NCBI RefSeq assembly: GCF_036320655.1
Contig: NZ_CP143258.1
Coordinates: 1,054,001-1,118,000 of the forward strand
Direction: 5' to 3'
Length of the DNA stretch: 64,000 nucleotides
Source: Porphyromonas pogonae
GTDB taxonomy: Bacteria > Bacteroidota > Bacteroidia > Bacteroidales > Porphyromonadaceae
Below, in pieces: positions 52,271 to 59,297 of this stretch (within the stretch, counting starts at the first letter, position 1; every line of letters begins with the position of its first letter). The translations under genes were made by a program, and so were the position numbers. Below the pieces are notes generated by a model, which did not search any database, was not told the origin of the DNA, and was given only the letters and a program-made list of their open reading frames with translations.

Positions 52271-52600
52271 ATGGATTACAAGAAAATCAATGCTCCCCAA
52301 GACACGGTAACCCGTGATATGGTCAGACTAAGTGAAGATACTGAGAATGTATATGAAACTGTAATGATCATTGCTAAGAGAGCAAATCAACTTAGCCAGG
52401 AGATGAAGCACGATCTAGAACGCAAGTTGCAGGAGTTCTCATCTTATAGCGATAGTTTGGAAGAAGTCTTTGAAAACCGTGAACAGATCGAAATCTCACG
52501 TTTTTATGAAAAGCTTCCCAAGCCTACACTGATCGCTGCAAAAGAATATGAGGAGGGTATGCTTTATTATAGCATGCCGGGAAAAGCTAAAAAGATCTAA
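52271..52600 (+). CDS. rpoZ: RNA polymerase omega subunit (Bacteroidetes type)
   Basis: A 109-residue protein with TRDMVRLSEDTENVYETVMI, IAKRANQLSQEMKHDLERKL and REQIEISRFYEKLPKPTLIAAKEY. The RANQ and KPTLIAA segments correspond to conserved omega motifs that clamp the beta-prime C-terminus. Bacteroidetes omega is diverged from the E. coli protein and is often annotated as hypothetical. The place behind bamD is usual for the order. Confidence 0.85.
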   Translation: MDYKKINAPQDTVTRDMVRLSEDTENVYETVMIIAKRANQLSQEMKHDLERKLQEFSSYSDSLEEVFENREQIEISRFYEKLPKPTLIAAKEYEEGMLYYSMPGKAKKI

Positions 52601-52603
52601 CTT

Positions 52604-53062
52604 ATGTGGCAGAGAGTTCAGACATTGTGGTTATTACTTGCCGGAGCTCTGATGACGCTCTTGCTGTTTTTTCCTATTGCTCTTTTTATTGACCCTACAG
52701 GTACCGGCTACGTGTTGGATGCAATAGGGATTCACAATAGTGCTAGTGGGCAGATTGTACAATCTACATGGGCACTTTTTGTACTTGATGCTATCATTGT
52801 ACTTCTATCTTTTGTCACCATATTTCTATACAAGAAAAGGGTGTTACAAATAAGAATAAGTATATTCAACATCTTGGTTATAATAGGTTATATTATTTAT
52901 GCGGGCATTATTTCATATCGTTTTACTCAAGCCATACAAGGCTCCTTCGGTATCAAATTTTGGCTGGCCATTCCTATTATTAGTATTGTAAGCTTATATT
53001 TGGCAGTAAGAAATATAGGAGCTGATGAAGCGCTTGTAAGAGCTTCCAATAGACTTCGCTAA
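52604..53062 (+). CDS. DUF4293 family membrane protein
   Basis: A 152-residue protein beginning MWQRVQTLWLLLAGALM, the DUF4293 signature, with four transmembrane segments (~7-28, ~62-82, ~88-108, ~119-137). Function is unknown. It starts 3 bases after the omega gene, so it is co-transcribed with bamD and rpoZ. Confidence 0.82.
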   Translation: MWQRVQTLWLLLAGALMTLLLFFPIALFIDPTGTGYVLDAIGIHNSASGQIVQSTWALFVLDAIIVLLSFVTIFLYKKRVLQIRISIFNILVIIGYIIYAGIISYRFTQAIQGSFGIKFWLAIPIISIVSLYLAVRNIGADEALVRASNRLR

Positions 53063-53166
53063 GGAACGCATACTACATTATCATATCAATATAACAGCAT
53101 TCGTATGGGTTACACCCTCAGGATGCTGTTTTTATTGTTTATTTGATTAGGCCGAGAGTATATCTT

Positions 53167-53353
53167 GAGACCGTTGCATAGCAGGCCAATTGCTTCGTTG
53201 CTTGCGAGATTCTCGCTTGGTCATTTACCTGAAGTAAACTCCCTGTGCACTCACTCTTAGCGCCTTGCACTTTACCTTCTCTGCCCGGTCAAAGTGTCTT
53301 TTGTCGGCTTTGCCTCCAAAATCCATGAGACTATTGACTTTTGCAACAGTCTC
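53167..53353 (-). mobile_element. 187-bp MITE, copy E
   Basis: Full-length copy flanked by the perfect 5-bp duplication ATCTT. It lies between the DUF4293 gene and the probable 6S RNA. Confidence 0.9.
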
Positions 53354-53446
53354 ATCTTGTAAAAGTAAAATGCTATATCTGAAGTATATCAAACAATAGA
53401 GGAGCTATAGACCGAGATTGAATAAACAGAGGAATCTATAAGCAAA

Positions 53447-53479
53447 AGCGACTAATCTGTCTAGAACAGATTAGTCGCT
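53447..53479 (-). terminator. Terminator for the 6S-like RNA
   Basis: AGCGACTAATCTGT pairs perfectly with ACAGATTAGTCGCT (14 bp) around a 5-base loop, followed on the minus strand by TTTGC. It lies about 35 bases beyond the closing stem of the RNA. Confidence 0.6.
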
Positions 53480-53499
53480 CATTCTTTTATTCTCTTGGA

Positions 53500-53704
53500 A
53501 TAAAAATAAAAGAAGCCGCGCGTAGATTGCGTAAACTCCGAATGATAGGATTTGAGGACGTCACCACCTTTGTAATCCGCTGTGCCCCGAAAGACATATT
53601 CAAAAGAATTGCGGCCCGCCATTAATGGATCGGCTTTATGCCTCGGAATTAAAATACTGATGAGTTTCCCAGATCGACAACGCGGCTTGCTATAACTCAA
53701 TGTC
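53500..53704 (-). ncRNA. ssrS: Structured RNA, probably 6S RNA
   Basis: A minus-strand RNA of about 190-205 nt. The ends pair as AAGCCGCG (53681-53688) with CGCGGCTT (53513-53520), then AAACTC with GAGTTT. Next comes a large, nearly symmetrical internal bubble (53645-53661 against 53539-53553), then GAGG with CCTC and an inner hairpin region. A long rod with a central open bubble and this length is the hallmark of 6S RNA, which binds the housekeeping RNA polymerase like an open promoter. It has an exact consensus promoter upstream and a hairpin terminator downstream. No protein frame fits. Identity rests on structure, not sequence match. Confidence 0.6.
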
Positions 53705-53711
53705 TTTATTA

Positions 53712-53742
53712 CAAAGATAACAATTGCTCTCACAAAAACAAA
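53712..53742 (-). promoter_or_regulatory. Consensus promoter of the 6S-like RNA
   Basis: On the minus strand TTTG (53739-53742), a 19-base spacer and TATCTTTG (53712-53719), the same exact pattern as the tRNA-Glu/rpsT promoter. The region 53743-54000 shows nothing further. Confidence 0.8.
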
Positions 53743-54000
53743 TTATTTTATCTATTATTTACATTTATATACAGATATCACCACCATTGTTTACAAAATT
53801 TCTTTCTCTTTGCCATCGCCCAAATTTCTTGCTCTAAGGACTTTATATTTACTATTTCCAGTACCCCCAAAATAGGGCAAATACCTAATTTATTTGCTCT
53901 GAGTGCAAGAATGAATGGTTTTCTGTATGAAAAATCCGTCTGTAGTGAATTTGATACCTAACAATGATCAGCAATGATCAATAAATATCCATTGTTTTTA

Positions 54001-54008
54001 TAACTTTG
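54001..54008 (+). promoter_or_regulatory. -7 box for the acyltransferase operon
   Basis: TAACTTTG matches TAnnTTTG, 29 bases before the ATG at 54037. Confidence 0.55.
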
Positions 54009-54036
54009 CTTATATTAATAATGAACTATCTATAAT

Positions 54037-54795
54037 ATGTTAAGAGTATTGTATCTGATATATTTTTGGCTTATTGTCTTTCCTGTTTTTTTTGTGCTTA
54101 CTATGCTTTGTGCTTTGGTGACTTTTATAGGTTGCACCCTGGGCGGAAGTAAGTGGTTTAGTTTTTATCCGGGGATGGTGTGGTCCAGAGCTGCACTATG
54201 GCTCACGCTTTGTCCCATAGAAATCCGTGGTAAGGAAAATCTAAAGGATAAAAAAGGACCTTATGTTGTTGTTGCTAATCATCAAGGTGCATTTGACATA
54301 TTCATGATGTATGGATATCTTGGTATACGGTTCAAGTGGGTCATGAAAGAAGGCATCAAAAAGATACCTTTCGTGGGAGTTGCCTGTAAAGCAGCAGGAT
54401 TTATATTTGTCGATGGCCATAAGAGATCATCTATCAACAATACAATGATAGCAGCCAAAAGAGTGCTTGCAGAAAACACTTCTATTTTTATATTTCCCGA
54501 GGGGAGTCGCACTAAGACGGGACGTATGATTAGGTTCAAGAAAGGAGCATTTGTTATGGCTAATGAACTTCAGGTGCCTATTGTACCCATTTCTATCGAC
54601 GGTTCTTTTAATGTATTACCTATTGGGAAGATATCACCTCGTCCTCATAAGCTTATTCTCACCATACATCCTCAAATCCGTATGGAGGAGATGGGGATAT
54701 ATCCCATGAATATACAATATACTGCACGTGAGGCCCAGGCTCGTATAGCTTCAGTATTGCTAAATGAACAAGAATGTAATGAGACCGGAAATTAA
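54037..54795 (+). CDS. plsC: 1-acyl-sn-glycerol-3-phosphate acyltransferase
   Basis: A 252-residue membrane enzyme that acylates lysophosphatidic acid in phospholipid synthesis. An N-terminal hydrophobic helix (~3-33) is followed by the acyltransferase motifs: NHQGAFD near residue 79 (HX4D), the IFVDGHKRSS region, FPEGSRTKTG near residue 151 and VPIVPISIDGS. It overlaps the next gene by 17 bases. Confidence 0.88.
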   Translation: MLRVLYLIYFWLIVFPVFFVLTMLCALVTFIGCTLGGSKWFSFYPGMVWSRAALWLTLCPIEIRGKENLKDKKGPYVVVANHQGAFDIFMMYGYLGIRFKWVMKEGIKKIPFVGVACKAAGFIFVDGHKRSSINNTMIAAKRVLAENTSIFIFPEGSRTKTGRMIRFKKGAFVMANELQVPIVPISIDGSFNVLPIGKISPRPHKLILTIHPQIRMEEMGIYPMNIQYTAREAQARIASVLLNEQECNETGN

Positions 54796-55078
54796 ATTTA
54801 CAACAACCTCTAAGGATATTAAATTTACTGCCAGTATCCAAGGAGAGGAAATCGGATATGCCACATTGGAATATGGCGGTGACGATAAAGTGGTTGCTAC
54901 GCATACGGTGGTTAGACCTGATTATAGAGGTGGAGGCATTGCTGCTGAGCTTATAAAAGCTGTTGTCGAGCATTGCAGACTCCATCATCTCAAGCTCATT
55001 CCGGTGTGCTCTTATGCTGTAGTTGCTTTACAGAGGCACCCCGAGTGGCAGGATGTATTACATCATGACGCGAAATAA
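54779..55078 (+). CDS. Small GNAT-type N-acetyltransferase
   Basis: A 99-residue protein of the short GNAT (YjdJ/GCN5-like) type: EIGYATLEYGG, HTVVRPDYRGGGIAAELIKA (acetyl-CoA loop R-x-x-G-x-A) and LIPVCSYAVVALQRHPEWQD. The ATG at 54779 overlaps the plsC stop region; an upstream TTG gives five more residues. Substrate is unknown. It overlaps the next gene by 14 bases, so the three genes are tightly coupled. Confidence 0.82.
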   Translation: MRPEIKFTTTSKDIKFTASIQGEEIGYATLEYGGDDKVVATHTVVRPDYRGGGIAAELIKAVVEHCRLHHLKLIPVCSYAVVALQRHPEWQDVLHHDAK

Positions 55079-55817
55079 GAGTAATGAGATTGTCGAGTCT
55101 ATTCGACTAAATGCAGATGAGCGGCAGGCTCAAATCTTACTGCGTTTTTTTAAGTCCGATAAAGGCCAGTATGGCGAGGGTGATGTATTTTTGGGAGTAA
55201 AAGTACCGGTGATACGTAAGCTCGTTGCTCAACATGGAGTTCGTGACTTGGATGTGCTGGACAGGTTGTTGAGAGAGCCATACCATGAAGTGCGCACTTT
55301 TGCTATCATATCATTATGTCAGGCCTATGCCAAGGCTTCGGATGATAACGGACGTAAAATGTATTACGATTTTTACATGTCACATACTCCTTATATCAAC
55401 AATTGGGATCTTGTAGATATAAGCTGTTGTAGGATAGTTGGCGATTGGTTGCTTCGTGATCAGAGCCTTGCAATGAGGGAGTTGGATCGGTTGGCCTCTT
55501 CTACTGATCTATGGGAGCAACGTATTGCTATCGTAAGTACACAAGCATTTATTCGACAGCGCATCTTCGATCATACTATTCGTATCTGCACAGCTCTTTT
55601 GTATCATCCACACGATCTTATCCGTAAGGCTATAGGATGGACACTGAGGGAGATGGGCAAGAAGGATATACAGTTGCTTTACGATTTTCTTGATTCTTAT
55701 GCAGGCACCATGCCCCGTGTTACTCTGCGTTATGCCATAGAAAAGATGCCTGCTGATCAGCGAAAATATTATATGCAGTTCAAAAGCTCTTATCTTGTCA
55801 AGGATATCGATGGGTGA
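55065..55817 (+). CDS. AlkD-like DNA alkylation repair protein
   Basis: A 250-residue all-helical HEAT-like repeat protein of the DNA alkylation repair family: FFKSDKGQYGEGDVFLGVKV near residue 24, IRKLVAQHG, PYHEVRTFAIISLCQ, NNWDLVDISCCRIVGDWLL (typical NWDLVD) and LWEQRIAIVSTQAFIRQ, RKAIGWTLREMGKKD. AlkD flips and excises alkylated bases such as 7-methylguanine. ATG 55065 is preferred over the upstream TTG at 55023. Overlap with the GNAT gene may be chance. Confidence 0.9.
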   Translation: MTRNKSNEIVESIRLNADERQAQILLRFFKSDKGQYGEGDVFLGVKVPVIRKLVAQHGVRDLDVLDRLLREPYHEVRTFAIISLCQAYAKASDDNGRKMYYDFYMSHTPYINNWDLVDISCCRIVGDWLLRDQSLAMRELDRLASSTDLWEQRIAIVSTQAFIRQRIFDHTIRICTALLYHPHDLIRKAIGWTLREMGKKDIQLLYDFLDSYAGTMPRVTLRYAIEKMPADQRKYYMQFKSSYLVKDIDG

Positions 55818-55962
55818 TTTATGTAGATAGGTGGCTCTATTATTACAGCCCTTGAATCTATGACAATCGAATCCGGCAAATGCAGGTTGTAAGTTATTGC
55901 CAAAAGAGTGTAAAATACTTATGTGTATAGAGTTTGAAGCCTCGCAATCCGATAAAAATCAT

Positions 55963-55970
55963 TACTTTTG
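55963..55970 (+). promoter_or_regulatory. -7 box for the FKBP cluster
   Basis: TACTTTTG matches TAnnTTTG, 47 bases before the first FKBP ATG. Confidence 0.5.
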
Positions 55971-56016
55971 CGCAAATAAACATGTAATCGTTATTTAATT
56001 ATAGAATATCAAAAAT

Positions 56017-56604
56017 ATGATGGATAAAGTTAGTTATGCATTAGGACTTAGTATCGGTAATAACTTCAAGTCGTCGGGCATCGACAGCATTGTATCGGAA
56101 GACTTTGTAAAAGGTGTACAAGATGTATTGCATGAAAGAGAACCTGATATGACTTACGATCAAGCTAAAGAAGTTATCAATAACTTCTTTATGGAGTTGC
56201 AAAAGAAAGCTATGGAGCTTAATGAGCAAGCCGGTGAAGAGTTCCTGAAAATAAACGGACTTAAAAAGGGCGTAACTACATTACCCAGTGGTGTACAATA
56301 TGAAGTAGTCACTATGGGCACGGGTAATAAACCTACCCTAAAGGATACGGTACGTTGTCATTATCATGGTACTTTGATCAATGGAGTTGTTTTTGATAGT
56401 TCAATGGATCGCGGTGAACCTGCAGAATTTCCTGTAAGCGGAGTTATTGCCGGCTGGACGGAAGTATTGCAAATGATGCCTGTTGGTTCTAAATGGAAAG
56501 TTACAATTCCCAGTAAATTGGCTTACGGCGAAAGAGGTGCCGGACAGATGATCCAGCCTAACAGCACTCTTATTTTTATTATCGAACTTCTCGATATCGT
56601 ATGA
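56017..56604 (+). CDS. FKBP-type peptidyl-prolyl isomerase (FklB-like), first of three
   Basis: A 195-residue protein without signal peptide: an FKBP_N dimerisation domain (~1-85, DKVSYALGLSIGNNFKSSG) and an FKBP catalytic domain (~88-195) with DTVRCHYHGTLINGVVFDSS, VIAGWTEVLQMMPVGSKWKV and IPSKLAYGERGAG. It speeds prolyl isomerisation and may act as a cytoplasmic chaperone, in contrast to the two lipoprotein paralogues that follow. Spacing to the next gene is 35 bases. Confidence 0.92.
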   Translation: MMDKVSYALGLSIGNNFKSSGIDSIVSEDFVKGVQDVLHEREPDMTYDQAKEVINNFFMELQKKAMELNEQAGEEFLKINGLKKGVTTLPSGVQYEVVTMGTGNKPTLKDTVRCHYHGTLINGVVFDSSMDRGEPAEFPVSGVIAGWTEVLQMMPVGSKWKVTIPSKLAYGERGAGQMIQPNSTLIFIIELLDIV

Positions 56605-56639
56605 TTTCATACGGATCAGTAAACAATAATTGAGTTATT

Positions 56640-57470
56640 ATGTCATTGAGAAAAAAAGCCTGCATTCCTTTTGTGGGTTTGCTATTGACAATCGGCTACT
56701 CTTGCTCTACGTTGAGAAATATCGATAGCAAAGTAGTACAGATGGGAGCAATGACCACCAAGTCGGACTCTGTATCATATGCCTTTGGTGTAGCCAATGC
56801 TGATGCTTTTAAAAAATCGTTGAAAGAAGTCCCCGGCAATCCTCTTAATGAACGTATCATTGCCCAGGCTTTTCAAGACGTTTTCGCCGGAACTCCCAAG
56901 ATCAGCAGCAATGTGGCTGATTCGATGTTGAGAGCTTATTTCACAAAAGCTGCCGCCCAGAAAAATAGCGAATACGCCGAAAAGAATAAACAGGCCTTGG
57001 TTGATAATAGTCGTAAGCCTGATGTCGCCGTTACAACTAGCGGACTTCAGTATAGAGTATTGAAGATAGGGCAGGGGCCTAATGTGACAGTTCAAGACAC
57101 CGTAAAAGTGCATTATATAGGTAAAACAATTGATGGCAATGAATTTGATAATTCATATAAGAGGAACGAACCGGTAAAGTTTTCTGTTTTGAAGGTAATA
57201 CCGGGTTGGACCGAGGGGCTTTGTCTCATGAACAAAGGAGCCAAATATGAGTTTTATATTCCGGCCAACCTTGCCTATGGTGAGCGTACGCTAAAAGAGA
57301 TCCCGGCCAATTCGACTTTAATCTTTGAAGTTGAGTTATTAGATGTGTATAAGGGAAAAGCAAAACCTGAAACACAGGCTCCGGGAGCTAAGGGTGTCGA
57401 CTCCTTGAGTAAAGCTTCTACACCGTTACAAAGTAATAAGGTGTCGGATTTGAAAAATAAGAAGAAGTAA
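56640..57470 (+). CDS. FKBP-type peptidyl-prolyl isomerase lipoprotein, second of three
   Basis: A 276-residue lipoprotein with a signal peptide and lipobox-like IGYSC near residue 23. An FKBP_N helical domain (~35-130) precedes an FKBP domain (~135-245: DTVKVHYIGKTIDGNEFDNS, VIPGWTEGLCLMNKGAKYEF, NLAYGERTLKEIPANSTLIF). A C-terminal tail of ~35 residues is rich in Ser, Lys and Ala and ends in KNKKK. It probably assists folding of exported proteins in the periplasm, like FkpA. Confidence 0.9.
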   Translation: MSLRKKACIPFVGLLLTIGYSCSTLRNIDSKVVQMGAMTTKSDSVSYAFGVANADAFKKSLKEVPGNPLNERIIAQAFQDVFAGTPKISSNVADSMLRAYFTKAAAQKNSEYAEKNKQALVDNSRKPDVAVTTSGLQYRVLKIGQGPNVTVQDTVKVHYIGKTIDGNEFDNSYKRNEPVKFSVLKVIPGWTEGLCLMNKGAKYEFYIPANLAYGERTLKEIPANSTLIFEVELLDVYKGKAKPETQAPGAKGVDSLSKASTPLQSNKVSDLKNKKK

Positions 57471-57507
57471 TAAGAATAAATTAAAATTATTATTAAAAGA
57501 TTTAATT

Positions 57508-58338
57508 ATGAAAAAGTTAACTATGGCTCTTGCCGGTGCGGCTTTGTTGCTTGGAGCTGTTTCTTGTAACAAAAGTGGTTCTAAGAAGGTAGAGCCTAAG
57601 ACCGAAAAGGATAGCCTTGCTTGTGCTATCGGTATGATGTATGGAGACCAAATGGCTCAGACCATCCAGATGTCTGCAGAGCAGGGGCAGAAGATTGATT
57701 CTATGGAATTTCTCCGTGGTTTTAAAGAAGCGTTGAAAGACAGTACTCGCTTTTCTTACTATGCAGGTGGTCTTACTGCGATGAATATTGGCAAGCAATT
57801 GAGAGCTGATTCTGTGGATATGGACAAATTCTATGAAGTATTTCATGCCAAGATTCTCAGAGATTCATTGAACAAGCCTATGTCTGATAGCGTAGCTCAA
57901 AATTTCATGAACAACTACCAAAGTCGTAAGCAGAAAGCTGAAGCTATGAAAACTTATGGCAAGAATATCGAAGACGGTAAGAAGTTTATAGAAAAATTCC
58001 GCACAGAAGCAAATGTAAAAACTACTCCTAGCGGTCTTTCTTATATCGTCCTCAAAGAAGGTACAGGTGCTACTCCCAAAGCTGAAGATAAAGTAAAGGT
58101 AAAATATGTAGGTACTTTGATCGATGGTACTGAGTTCGATAAGAACGAAGAAGGTATCGAATTCAATGTAAATGGCGTAATCAAAGGCTGGACAGAGATG
58201 TTGATGTTGATGAAAGAAGGCGAAAAGGTAAAAGTTGTTATCCCTCAGGAACTCGCTTATGGCGAGCGTGGCAACTACTCTATACCTCCTTTCAGCACAT
58301 TGATCTTTGAAGTTGAGTTGGTAAAAGTGGTGAAATAA
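57508..58338 (+). CDS. FKBP-type peptidyl-prolyl isomerase lipoprotein, third of three
   Basis: A 276-residue lipoprotein with lipobox LGAVSC near residue 21. A long helical FKBP_N domain (~30-165) precedes the FKBP domain (~170-275: DKVKVKYVGTLIDGTEFDKN, VIKGWTEMLMLMKEGEKVKV, ELAYGERGNYSIPPFSTLIF). It is similar in plan to the gene before it, but without the basic tail. A terminator follows at 58358. Confidence 0.92.
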   Translation: MKKLTMALAGAALLLGAVSCNKSGSKKVEPKTEKDSLACAIGMMYGDQMAQTIQMSAEQGQKIDSMEFLRGFKEALKDSTRFSYYAGGLTAMNIGKQLRADSVDMDKFYEVFHAKILRDSLNKPMSDSVAQNFMNNYQSRKQKAEAMKTYGKNIEDGKKFIEKFRTEANVKTTPSGLSYIVLKEGTGATPKAEDKVKVKYVGTLIDGTEFDKNEEGIEFNVNGVIKGWTEMLMLMKEGEKVKVVIPQELAYGERGNYSIPPFSTLIFEVELVKVVK

Positions 58339-58357
58339 AATTCAATCTTGATAAAAT

Positions 58358-58396
58358 AAAATCCCGATGGAAATTATTCCATCGGGATTTTTTTAT
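58358..58396 (+). terminator. Terminator of the FKBP cluster
   Basis: AAATCCCGATGGAA pairs perfectly with TTCCATCGGGATTT (14 bp), loop ATTA, followed by TTTTTATT. Confidence 0.88.
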
Positions 58397-58453
58397 TCTA
58401 TAATTTGATTGTGATCTATGCTTATAGCTTTTATAGAAGTGTTGATATTTAAT

Positions 58454-58493
58454 AAGATCCGTAAATAGTTTTACATTGCTATTTGCGGATCTT
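58454..58493. repeat. Second hairpin after the FKBP cluster
   Basis: AAGATCCGTAAATAG pairs with CTATTTGCGGATCTT except for one G-T pair, with a 10-base loop, followed by GTTAATT. It could be a backup terminator. Confidence 0.55.
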
Positions 58494-58529
58494 GTTAATT
58501 GGTGGGATCCCGGCACTTTTTAGTTAGTT

Positions 58530-58716
58530 GAGACCGTTGCATAGCACGCAAATTGCTTCGTTGCTTGCGAGATTCGCGGTTGGTCATTTACCTGAAGTAA
58601 ACTCCCTGTGCACTCACTCTTAGCGCCTTGCACTTTACCTTCTCTGCCCGGTCAAAGTGTCTTTTGTCGGCTTTGCCTCCAAAATCCATGAGACTGTTGA
58701 CTTTTGCAACAGTCTC
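58530..58716 (-). mobile_element. 187-bp MITE, copy F
   Basis: Full-length copy flanked by the perfect duplication TAGTT. The target site is inside CTAACTA-type repeat sequence, directly next to the second AT-rich array. Confidence 0.9.
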
Positions 58717-58732
58717 TAGTTACATTGTATTA

Positions 58733-58862
58733 TTTTTCTAACTACGTCGCATTATTTTTCTAACTAGGCAAAAAAATTTTCTTAGTTGAAAAAATATCAA
58801 AGCGTAGTTAGGAAAATATTTTTTTCTAACTAAGAAAATACAAACTCCTAACTAAGAAAAAA
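58733..58862. repeat. Second AT-rich TTTTCTAACTA inverted-repeat array
   Basis: About seven units of TTTTCTAACTA or its reverse complement, including TTTTTCTAACTACG (58733-58746) opposed by CGTAGTTAGGAAAA (58803-58816). It shares the unit and arrangement of the array at 29628-29755. No coding frame. Confidence 0.72.
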
Positions 58863-58870
58863 TAATCACC

Positions 58871-59267
58871 AATTTAGGAAATAATGTAGCCCGCTTCAGA
58901 CCCCAAAATTATCATTTATTACGCAAAAGAAATCGTGATAAGTATTGACTTGATTTTGAATTATTATACCCGATAAAAAGAACATTGGGAGAATGCTCAT
59001 CATCCACACCCAAATGGTTTTCGAAAGAAACTCGATCTACTGTTTAGGTATAATATTTTGTAGCTGACCTTAATTTTGATATCAATTGCTTATAAGCTCA
59101 TATCAAGAAAGCTAAACTAAATCTACGAGCCTTCAATATGAATGCCTTCAGAGCTGAGAAGCTTGACTGTTTTTTGATGGTTTAATGCAATTAATTCCCC
59201 TTTTATGGTGATTTTTTATCATATAAAACCCCCTTTTTAGGGGATTTTTATCACATTTTAAAAAAGT
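58871..59267. other. AT-rich leader region before the FecA-like receptor
   Basis: No gene is seen. Near the 3' end two direct repeats, GATTTTTTATCA and GATTTTTATCA, flank a CCCC-TTTTTA-GGGG hairpin just before the -7 box; these may be regulator sites. Confidence 0.4.
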
Positions 59268-59275
59268 TATCTTTG
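59268..59275 (+). promoter_or_regulatory. -7 box for the FecA-like receptor
   Basis: TATCTTTG, exact consensus, 22 bases before the ATG. Confidence 0.6.
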
Positions 59276-59297
59276 CCCGTGGAAATTTTAAACAATT

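Noticed and set aside
53479-53733. An 84-codon minus-strand frame over the 6S-like RNA
   Set aside because: The region has strong nested complementarity and a promoter like that of stable RNAs; the frame has no family signature.
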